In this document: piece after piece, positions 1 through 5,043 of the stretch
Numbering within the stretch: the stretch's first letter is position 1
Layout of the letters: the number at the start of each line of letters is the position of its first letter
Source of the DNA: an uncultured Collinsella sp.
GTDB taxonomy: Bacteria; Actinomycetota; Coriobacteriia; Coriobacteriales; Coriobacteriaceae
Assembly: GCA_900549335.1 (NCBI GenBank)
Contig: UROJ01000117.1
Span: forward strand, 1 to 5,164
Direction: 5' to 3'
Length of the DNA stretch: 5,164 nt
Translations under genes and position numbers: made by a program
Notes under the pieces: generated by a model
What the model was told of the DNA's origin: nothing
The model's database searches: none
The model's input: the letters and a program-made list of their open reading frames with translations, nothing else

Positions 1-1025
1 TGCGTATGTCGCCGGCGATCGACGTCTATGCCGCGGCAAGCACGGTTTACGAGCTCATTGCCGGCGTCGCGCCATACGAAGCCGCGCCGAGCACTTCGGG
101 CACCTCGGGTTCGCGCAAAAAGACGCGCGACATCGCGAGCCCCTACCGTCTCAAGATGGACACGCGGCCCGACTATCCCATTGGTGCCCATGCGCCCGGT
201 TGTGATTTGACTCAGCTGCTTCGTCGTGAGCCCGATGTGGCGCTCGCCGCGGCCGAGCAGGCCCAGCAGCTAGGGCTTGAGCCGGATTCCGAAGAGCTAC
301 GCGATGCGCTGGCGTTTGTCGATGCCCAGCTGTTCGACGTGGTGATGGCCTGTCTGTCCAGCCATCAAAAAGATCGTCCCGAGCCGGCGGCGGTCGAGGC
401 GGCGCTCTCAGCGTTTTGTGACCACTATGCGCAAAATGTCGGCCGTTCGCTCCGCGGCGAGCCGCTCACGCCGTGCCCCATGGATGCGTCTGGCCGCGCG
501 GTTCGTCGCGCGCTGATGGTCGGCGCGACGGTCGTCTGTGGCGTGGTTTGGGCTGTGATCGTGGTTTCGGCCGCGCTGCTGGCGTCGGGCGCTCGCGTGA
601 CGGCGACTTTGGGATCGCTCGTGTGGTCTGGGTCGCTACCGGGTATTATTGCCGCACTGGCGTTGGCGCTGCCAGGCATAGCCGGCGTTGCCGCGGGGGC
701 GCTTGCGCGCAATCGGCGCTCGGGCTTCCTGCAGGGTGTGCTTGCGCTTTCTGCCTGCGAGGTTCCGGTGCTGGTTGTGGCTGCATGTAGCGTATTTTCC
801 CAACGCGCCGTGATGGGCGGCCTTGTTGCCGCTCTGGTTGCAACCTATACGCTTACGTGGTTTTTGCTTGCGATGGGCTTTGCCTTTGAACTTCCCGTTT
901 CGGCACCACGACGCACAAAAGCCCAGATGGCGACTCCGCTTGCCGGTGGAGCCGCAGCTGCCCGTACTTTTGGCGGACCTGTCGAAGTATCGTCCGATTC
1001 TATTTCTACGACTAAGGAGGCCTAG
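1..1025 (+). CDS. Ser/Thr protein kinase-like membrane protein, C-terminal part (5' truncated by window edge)
   Basis: The reading frame is open from base 3, so the ATG at 6 is probably internal. Residue numbers below count from that ATG. Residues 5-25 (IDVYAAASTVYELIAGVAPY) match the C-lobe of a Hanks-type kinase: the invariant Asp of subdomain IX, then the 'S-T-x-Y-E-L-x-x-G-x-x-P-Y' helix. Arg124 within 'QKDRPEPAAVEAAL' fits the conserved Arg of subdomain XI. The HRD, DFG and ATP-binding motifs would lie upstream, so catalytic competence cannot be judged. A charged insertion of about 80 residues, rich in Ala, Glu and Gln, separates the two motifs. After the kinase fold come four predicted membrane segments (about 169-193, 208-235, 240-263, 269-295) and a short Ser/Thr-rich tail. 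Most PknB-type kinases have one segment plus an external sensor; here the C-terminus is a multi-pass domain with no obvious sensor. The gene ends three bases before the FHA gene, so they are probably one operon. Kinase assignment is fairly secure from the C-lobe alone; the substrate is unknown. Confidence 0.75.
   Translation, partial: RMSPAIDVYAAASTVYELIAGVAPYEAAPSTSGTSGSRKKTRDIASPYRLKMDTRPDYPIGAHAPGCDLTQLLRREPDVALAAAEQAQQLGLEPDSEELRDALAFVDAQLFDVVMACLSSHQKDRPEPAAVEAALSAFCDHYAQNVGRSLRGEPLTPCPMDASGRAVRRALMVGATVVCGVVWAVIVVSAALLASGARVTATLGSLVWSGSLPGIIAALALALPGIAGVAAGALARNRRSGFLQGVLALSACEVPVLVVAACSVFSQRAVMGGLVAALVATYTLTWFLLAMGFAFELPVSAPRRTKAQMATPLAGGAAAARTFGGPVEVSSDSISTTKEA
1014..1020 (+). promoter_or_regulatory. 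Ribosome binding site of the FHA gene
   Basis: AAGGAGG lies eight bases before the ATG at 1029 and overlaps the last codons of the kinase-like gene. It fixes the FHA start and supports translational coupling between the two genes. Confidence 0.8.
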
Positions 1026-1028
1026 GTC

Positions 1029-1967
1029 ATGGCATCTCAAGTTGAGCTCACCCCATGCGGGGCCATGTTTGACATCTTTAAGCGCGCGGCGCATCTGAGC
1101 CATATCGAGCTGTGCGGCTTGGTGCTTTCGTCCCGTCCGCTCGCCGACGGCCGCAGCCCGCAGAGCCGAGCCGCCGATCGCTCTTGGGTTTCCCGCTTTA
1201 TCGTTCGCGCGCCGGTCGGCACGCTTCAGCATCGCTACTTTGCCGAATACGGTACCTCGGCTGCGCGTATTATGTCGCAACTGGCCCTGCGCCAGCGCAA
1301 TCCCATGGACTCCACGGCTGTGATCAATATGGTGTGCGGTCCTGCAGGTGAACCGATGGTACGCGTGCTCGAAGAGTGCCACCAGGACACGAATCTCTAT
1401 CGCAACGCGCTCGATCGCCTGTCCCAGGCGGCGGAACTCATGCCCGCCGAGCGCGCCGAGGCCGTGCTGGTGCTGTTTGTCGCCGTCGGTTGTTCGGCGG
1501 ATGTGCGGTCCTCGGTGAACTATGCCATCGACTACGCGCACGCGACCTGTGGCGGAGGCACATCCACGCCGCGTTCGCTTGGCATGTCGATGACCGCGGG
1601 CGAACGCGAACCCGCCCCGGCGCACCCCTTGGGCTTGCTGCGCGTACAAAACAGTTTTGTCGTGAGCGCCCCGCGCTGGATTCAGCCGAGTGAGCAGGGT
1701 GTTGAGATTGGCGCGCTGGCCACTGGCGAGGGCGATATTACCGACGTCGGCGACGATGTCTCGGCCCGCCATGCCCATATCTGGTGCGATGCTCAAAATA
1801 TCTGGCACGTCGAGGACTTGTCGTCCACCAACGGAACCGTGGTGGTAAACGGGGCCACGCGCGTCTGCATTCAGGTCGAGCCCGGCCGTTCCGCCCAACT
1901 CAATCCCGGCGACGAGCTCAAGCTCGGCGAATCCACTACCTACGCCATCCTCTTCGGTGCCCTCTAG
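1029..1967 (+). CDS. FHA-domain protein
   Basis: This is a 312-residue cytoplasmic protein. The C-terminal part (about 222-310) is a forkhead-associated domain, a phosphothreonine-binding fold. The diagnostic residues are Ser245-Ala-Arg247-His248 (the SxRH motif) and the later 'LSSTNGT' (264-270) followed by 'VVVNG'. The early 'GR' element of the fold reads Gly228-Ala229, so one common phosphate-contact Arg is replaced. The first 190 residues contain no domain I recognise. They are mostly helical in character, with several Cys, no signal peptide and no membrane segment, and a Gly/Thr/Pro-rich linker (about 174-200) joins them to the FHA domain. The start is fixed by AAGGAGG eight bases upstream. 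The gene directly follows a kinase-like gene, so it probably reads the phosphorylation state of that kinase or its targets; this is inferred from context. An antisense open frame across this gene is a by-product of its GC-rich codons. Confidence 0.85.
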   Translation: MASQVELTPCGAMFDIFKRAAHLSHIELCGLVLSSRPLADGRSPQSRAADRSWVSRFIVRAPVGTLQHRYFAEYGTSAARIMSQLALRQRNPMDSTAVINMVCGPAGEPMVRVLEECHQDTNLYRNALDRLSQAAELMPAERAEAVLVLFVAVGCSADVRSSVNYAIDYAHATCGGGTSTPRSLGMSMTAGEREPAPAHPLGLLRVQNSFVVSAPRWIQPSEQGVEIGALATGEGDITDVGDDVSARHAHIWCDAQNIWHVEDLSSTNGTVVVNGATRVCIQVEPGRSAQLNPGDELKLGESTTYAILFGAL

Positions 1968-2096
1968 CCAACCCCTCGATAAGTTGCGGCGAAATAGTTC
2001 TTGTTTAAGGCTGCGAACAGCAAAAAGGCGACAAAAGGCAAAGGATTTGGTGGGTGTAAAACGAGGTCGTTTGCGGGCGGACGCTCCAATCTATTG

Positions 2097-2142
2097 TGGC
2101 AATCGGGCGGTTGAAAAAGATATTTCAACCGCCCGATTGCCA
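2097..2142. repeat. Perfect 20-bp inverted repeat with 6-nt loop
   Basis: Bases 2097-2116 pair without mismatch with 2123-2142, leaving the loop AAGATA. The outer half of the stem is GC-rich. It could end transcription of the FHA operon, but no T-run follows on either strand (CAGATTCG on +, ACAATAG on -), so it is not a canonical intrinsic terminator. It could also be a processed RNA structure, a protein-binding palindrome or a small mobile repeat. The structure is directly visible; its role is not. Confidence 0.7.
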
Positions 2143-2230
2143 GATTCGTCGGAGGAGATGTCCGATTCCGACTCTCTTGTAGGAAGAGCTTGAGATCGTA
2201 TTGGCCCAAGGCAATCTTAAAGCAGTCTCA

Positions 2231-2259
2231 TTGACAAATCTTCGCTCCTGTTGTGTTGA
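2231..2259 (+). promoter_or_regulatory. Possible promoter of the ABC exporter gene
   Basis: A consensus TTGACA (-35) lies at 2231-2236, 52 bases before the exporter start. At 17-bp spacing the -10 position reads TGTTGA (2254-2259), a poor match with only two consensus bases. Only the -35 is persuasive. Confidence 0.25.
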
Positions 2260-2287
2260 GGTGTAAGGTATCAGTGATTGATGTTTT

Positions 2288-3943
2288 GTGGCGGGTAGAT
2301 TGGGGCCTTCCTTGATTCGATGCGTTCTCTCGAGGTTCATCAGAGCAAAAGGGGCTTTCGTCTTCATTGCTATCACGGTGATTGGAACCGCTCTCTCCTA
2401 TGCCATGCCATACGTGAACGGGAAATTCTTAGATTTTCTTCTTGGTAACCGCAGCGAAAGAGACGCCGTACTCTTCGCGCTCCTGGTTGCGTCAATAGGA
2501 GTTTTCTCCACCCTCTTTACTTATTTTGCAGGAACACTTTCCATTCGCATAACCACGAGACTTTCCTTTGATCTTCTCAGGGAGGCCGTCTTGCGTTTTG
2601 AAAGAGACGATTACTTGGTGAGTCGGACCATCGATCCAGCCTATACAACGCAACGGATTATTTCCGACTCCAGCGTGGTCTCATCCTTCGTTTTGGCGAA
2701 TTTTATCAGTGCGCCGCTGTCCATTGTAGCTATTCCCATCGTATTGCTTATCATATGGTCAATTGATTCAACTCTCGCGGTGTTTTCCATCATTCTCCTC
2801 ATCGTGTATTTCTGTGTAATTACTGGGTTGAGGAAACTTTTGTATAGGGTCACGTATGAGAAGAAAGAGGCGGACAGCGCCTTTTACGCCGCAATTGCAT
2901 CGCAGCTTAATCAGATTCTCAACATTCAACTGGCATCTTCGTACGGCAAGAGCGAACAAGCGCTCGACGCTGGATTTAAGAGCTATTTTCCCAAAGTTTT
3001 GCGCTCCGGAAAGCTATCATATTCTCTGGCATCGCTCGATGGTCTTTTCGCAGCGTTGTTTCAAGCGGTGATACTTGTTGTTTCCGGAGTACGAATCATT
3101 AACGGGACTATGTCAATAGGCGAGTACACTATCATCGGTACATACTTCGCGGTTCTCTTTAAGACTTTGAAAAGTATGATGTCATTGTTCAAATCCTATC
3201 AGGACGCCAAAGCATCATGGGATAGGACGGCTATCGCGACGAGGGAAAAGGCGAGATCGGGGTGGAATCGGACCGATTTGGCGAAACTTGATGGAATAAA
3301 TGACATTTCGGTATCTGATTTGGAATTCTCGGTTGTCCTTCCAGACGGATCTGTCCGAGAGGTCCTCGGCGGGTTTTCTTTCAAGTTTTCCGGTCCTGGT
3401 ACATATTGCATAGTTGGGGAGAACGGAAGAGGCAAGACGTCACTTCTTTACTTGATGCTCGGGCTATACTCATCGAAAGGCAAAGTAAAATACAACGGTG
3501 TGCCAATCGAAGAATGCGACTTGGATTACATACGTGCGAGAGAGATATCGTGCTGCCCACAGTCGTGCTTCGCGCCGGACGAAACGGTGAAAGAGCTGTT
3601 AGAGTATTTCGACACGCCCTTTTCTCCCTATCACCGGGGTGTAGATGACCTACCTTCGCTGGAAAACAGCGTGAAGGAGTTACTCGGGAAACGTTGCTCC
3701 GCGCTTTCGGGCGGTGAGCTGCGCCGCGTGTACTTATGGTCGGCGATTTCACGCAAGTCGTCAGTTTTGGTGCTCGACGAGCCCACGACTGGGTTAGACG
3801 CTGTAAGCCGCGCCGAGCTTGCGGCCTATGTTAAGCGCAACAAGCAAAGCCAGCTGATCATCGTTGTCTCTCACGATGACGAGATGGTCGGCGCGGTAGA
3901 AGGGGTAGTGGATTTAGGCAGCATGTACCAGGGTAAATGCTGA
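2288..3943 (+). CDS. ABC exporter half-transporter (membrane domain fused to ATPase)
   Basis: This 551-residue type IV (ABCB-like) exporter would act as a dimer in the cytoplasmic membrane. Six predicted membrane segments lie at about 23-43, 59-84, 131-157, 160-182, 250-272 and 275-296. The nucleotide-binding domain (about 340-551) is complete: Walker A GENGRGKT (377-384), Q-loop Gln425 in CCPQS, signature LSGGE (473-477), Walker B VLVLDEP with Asp497 and Glu498, D-loop TGLD, and switch His529 in VVSHDD. There is no N-terminal C39 peptidase, so it would not cleave a double-glycine leader itself. The first available start is GTG at 2288, since an in-frame TGA lies at 2279. No good Shine-Dalgarno precedes it, so TTG at 2300 or 2312, or leaderless translation, is possible. 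The first half is markedly more AT-rich than the preceding operon, suggesting acquisition. Such exporters move peptides, lipids or drugs; the nearby small-peptide genes make a peptide plausible. Family is certain, substrate is not. Confidence 0.93.
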   Translation: MAGRLGPSLIRCVLSRFIRAKGAFVFIAITVIGTALSYAMPYVNGKFLDFLLGNRSERDAVLFALLVASIGVFSTLFTYFAGTLSIRITTRLSFDLLREAVLRFERDDYLVSRTIDPAYTTQRIISDSSVVSSFVLANFISAPLSIVAIPIVLLIIWSIDSTLAVFSIILLIVYFCVITGLRKLLYRVTYEKKEADSAFYAAIASQLNQILNIQLASSYGKSEQALDAGFKSYFPKVLRSGKLSYSLASLDGLFAALFQAVILVVSGVRIINGTMSIGEYTIIGTYFAVLFKTLKSMMSLFKSYQDAKASWDRTAIATREKARSGWNRTDLAKLDGINDISVSDLEFSVVLPDGSVREVLGGFSFKFSGPGTYCIVGENGRGKTSLLYLMLGLYSSKGKVKYNGVPIEECDLDYIRAREISCCPQSCFAPDETVKELLEYFDTPFSPYHRGVDDLPSLENSVKELLGKRCSALSGGELRRVYLWSAISRKSSVLVLDEPTTGLDAVSRAELAAYVKRNKQSQLIIVVSHDDEMVGAVEGVVDLGSMYQGKC

Positions 3944-4311
3944 CAAGTGTAGTGCTACCCAACTGGCAGAGATAACAAAAAAGCGATGCAGATGCACGTA
4001 GCATTCAGGCGGTTCGGATTCGGTGCCTTCACGCCATCGCAACGCTTTCAGATATAGTTCTCGTTCTCTTACTAAAGGAAACTTTAGTCTACGTCGTCTT
4101 GTCGAGACAGAGGTGAAGCGAAGTGTTGTCGCGACGTATCTTATTCCAGGTGGCTCAGTATCAGCGTGGGAATCGCATCAAAGTGTACTTACGATTCTCG
4201 TGTCCCACGGACAACATGAGCTGAGCATTGAGGTTCCGCCCTTTGCTGCAACTACACGGGGTTGGACGGCAATGAATATGCCGGGCCGCATGCCACGCGC
4301 AGCGGGGGTCC
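3944..4311. other. Region without an intact gene, between exporter and transposase remnant
   Basis: These 368 bases contain no gene I can support. A GTG-initiated + strand frame covers most of it, but it has no ribosome binding site and its distal part runs out of frame through the transposase remnant. The first 80 bases after the exporter stop show no strong terminator. From 4071 on there are several hairpins, described separately, that could belong to the non-coding end of the decayed insertion element. Confidence 0.5.
4071..4274 (+). ncRNA. Candidate remnant of an IS110 bridge-RNA region (speculative)
   Basis: Three foldable elements sit in order upstream of the transposase remnant. First is a 7-bp stem closed by a GAAA tetraloop (4071-4088). 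Second is a stem of CGTGGG (4165-4170) with CCCACG (4204-4209), continued by AATCG (4171-4175) with CGATT (4192-4196), which leaves a 7-base bulge on the 3' side. Third is CATTG (4226-4230) with CAATG (4270-4274), continued after a bulge by CCGCC with GG-A-CGG. IS110-family elements are known to encode a structured bridge RNA in the non-coding end before the transposase, with a 5' hairpin and two looped guide domains. The order and position here fit that layout. I cannot show guide complementarity or conservation, and random sequence also folds. Confidence 0.2.
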
Positions 4312-4437
4312 ATGCCCCAGTATGTTGCCTACAGCAGCCTCGATGTCCACGCACACATCATCTCTGCCTTCGCGTTCAATCCGTTTGCCGGAGAGTGCGA
4401 GGGCTGCAAGGCCGTAGAATTCGAGCCGAACAAATGA
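4312..4437 (+). pseudogene. IS110-family transposase, N-terminal remnant
   Basis: The frame encodes 41 residues starting MPQYVAY and containing 'SLDVHAHIISAFAFNP' (residues 9-24). IS110-type transposases begin with a RuvC-like DEDD domain whose first catalytic Asp lies in a 'Y-V-G-x-D-V-H-x' motif; here it is Asp11 in S-L-D-V-H. The following 'AFNPFAGE' (21-28) fits the next strand and turn as I remember them from coriobacterial copies. A full enzyme is about 320-450 residues, so at least nine tenths is missing and the protein cannot be active. After the TGA the same frame stays open to a TAA at 4525 (ending 'WKAAMGGGPG'), which may be a joined tail of the same or another gene. GGGGG three bases before the ATG is a possible ribosome binding site. 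Assignment rests on a short stretch, so confidence is moderate. Confidence 0.55.
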
Positions 4438-4531
4438 AATGCGGTATCAACGCATAGGATTAAACTGACGATTGCTTTGCACCGAGAATACGCTTGGAAA
4501 GCCGCTATGGGTGGCGGCCCGGGTTAAATAG

Positions 4532-4576
4532 AGAAGCCCGTCCGATCACTTTCATATGGCGAACGGTCGGGCTTCT
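4532..4576. terminator. Bidirectional hairpin terminator
   Basis: Bases 4532-4544 (AGAAGCCCGTCCG) pair with 4564-4576 (CGGTCGGGCTTCT) except for one T-T mismatch, around a 19-base loop. T-rich sequence follows on + (TATTCC after CTTCT) and on - (CTATTTAA). It lies 65 bases beyond the stop of the minus-strand small membrane peptide gene and also downstream of the transposase remnant, so it can end transcription from both sides. Neither T-run is strong. Confidence 0.65.
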
Positions 4577-4640
4577 TATTCCACTTGCCAATGCTCGGCT
4601 CATATTGGAAGAAAGCTACGCTAATGTTTGCGTGATACTC

Positions 4641-4748
4641 CTATTTTTTCCGAAGAAAGAGTCGGATAATGAAGAATAAAATTAAAAAAGGTGCCAAATA
4701 TAATGAAAGTATAAAGGCTAATCCAACGAGACCTTGCAATAATGGCAT
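4641..4748 (-). CDS. Small single-span cationic membrane peptide (35 aa)
   Basis: This gene encodes 35 residues. It starts MPLLQGLVG, runs through an almost unbroken hydrophobic stretch (about residues 7-28, with one Pro at 20) and ends with the basic tail RLFLRKK. It should insert in the membrane as one helix with the positive end in the cytoplasm. The start is chosen because GGGAGGAG lies two bases before the ATG. A longer in-frame start at 4787 would add 13 residues but has no comparable ribosome binding site. The gene follows the Cys-rich peptide gene by 79 bases on the same strand, and a hairpin terminator lies downstream, so it is probably the last gene of that operon. Size and shape fit an immunity or accessory peptide, a type I toxin-like peptide or a leaderless bacteriocin; I cannot choose among these. 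No family is recognised. Confidence 0.65.
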   Translation of the reverse strand: MPLLQGLVGLAFILSLYLAPFLILFFIIRLFLRKK

Positions 4749-4750
4749 AA

Positions 4751-4758
4751 CTCCTCCC
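4751..4758 (-). promoter_or_regulatory. Ribosome binding site of the small membrane peptide gene
   Basis: Reads GGGAGGAG on the minus strand, followed by TT and the ATG at 4748. It is the main reason to call this short frame a gene and to prefer the 35-residue start over the 48-residue one. Confidence 0.65.
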
Positions 4759-4827
4759 AGACACGAGATTTTGGTATTTGTTCCCATCTTATTCTGAATT
4801 GGACCAAATAGTTTCTAGCCACAAAAA

Positions 4828-5013
4828 CTACTCGTCAACTGGATCGCACCAATCTGCTGGCAAAACGCAGCTTGATTCTTTATCGACATAGCACCAATCC
4901 GCAACAGGGCACTCGGCGATGTCGTAAAAATTGCATATATCAACTCCAAGACAACAAGGCTCAACGGGAGGATTTTCATTTCCACTTGAACCAACAGGAT
5001 GGATATGCTTCAT
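4828..5013 (-). CDS. Cys/Asp-rich small peptide, candidate RiPP precursor
   Basis: This gene encodes 61 residues with no hydrophobic signal. The first 19 residues (MKHIHPVGSSGNENPPVEP) lack Cys and Asp and look like a short leader. The rest holds seven Cys at 20, 21, 27, 35, 41, 49 and 56, and is acidic. Each Cys is followed by Asp: C20-x4-D25, C21-x3-D25, C27-x3-D31, C35-x3-D39, C41-x2-D44, C49-x4-D54 and C56-x3-D60. Regular C-x2-3-D spacing is known from peptides in which radical SAM SPASM enzymes join Cys sulfur to the Asp side chain (freyrasin/PapA; also the QhpC subunit). The seven-Cys 'MKxI...P' layout also recalls the Clo7bot precursors processed by CcpM-type maturases. GAGGAG five bases before the ATG is a good ribosome binding site. 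The gene starts 30 bases after the stop of a diverged paralogue, so it arose by duplication. A disulfide- or metal-binding peptide is the alternative. That it is a gene is near certain; its RiPP nature is inference. Confidence 0.8.
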   Translation of the reverse strand: MKHIHPVGSSGNENPPVEPCCLGVDICNFYDIAECPVADWCYVDKESSCVLPADWCDPVDE

Positions 5014-5018
5014 AACAG

Positions 5019-5029
5019 CTCCTCACCTT
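5019..5029 (-). promoter_or_regulatory. Ribosome binding site of the 61-residue Cys-rich peptide gene
   Basis: Reads AAGGTGAGGAG on the minus strand, five bases before the ATG at 5013. It lies entirely in the 30-base gap after the upstream paralogue, indicating one transcript with separate translation starts. Confidence 0.7.
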
Positions 5030-5043
5030 AATCCAATTAGAGA

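Larger units (their letters stand above)
1968..2287. other. Intergenic region with inverted repeats, no convincing gene
   Basis: These 320 bases separate the FHA operon from the ABC exporter. They contain short A-rich direct repeats (AAAAGGC at 2023 and again at 2033), a palindrome AAACGA-GG-TCGTTT (2059-2072), a long perfect hairpin (2097-2142), and a GGAGGAG (2151-2157) directly abutting a 12-codon frame (2158-2193) that I do not call as a gene. A TTGACA lies at 2231. Open frames on either strand here lack both a ribosome binding site at a sensible distance and any recognisable protein character. The region probably holds the end of the upstream operon and the promoter of the exporter, and it is where base composition starts to fall. 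Confidence 0.6.

Noticed and set aside
6..8. ATG at 6 as the true start of the kinase-like gene
   Set aside because: The frame is open upstream to the window edge, and the sequence at this ATG is already inside the kinase C-lobe, so the gene must begin earlier.
636..1898. 420-residue minus-strand open frame
   Set aside because: It lies antisense across the kinase and FHA genes. Long antisense frames are common in GC-rich genes, its protein is low-complexity Arg/His/Gly-rich, and the sense genes have clear domains and a ribosome binding site.
2097..2142. CRISPR-type repeat
   Set aside because: There is only one palindrome, with no second copy or spacers in the window.
1957..2209. Small frames on both strands across the hairpin region (78 and 81 residues)
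   Set aside because: They overlap the FHA stop or the perfect hairpin, lack ribosome binding sites and look like translated non-coding DNA.
3381..3752. 123-residue minus-strand frame
   Set aside because: It is antisense to the Walker A to signature region of the exporter, which is certain; it has no recognisable features.
4023..4457. 144-residue plus-strand frame starting at GTG
   Set aside because: It has no ribosome binding site. Its second half runs out of frame through the transposase remnant and becomes Arg/Cys-rich. The middle part has some protein-like character, but I recognise nothing.
4494..4679. 61-residue plus-strand frame
   Set aside because: It runs through the hairpin terminator and lies antisense to the small membrane peptide gene, without a ribosome binding site.
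4641..4787. 48-residue version of the small membrane peptide starting at 4787
   Set aside because: It is in frame but lacks a good ribosome binding site, whereas the ATG at 4748 has GGGAGGAG. The extra codons would encode the ribosome binding site itself.
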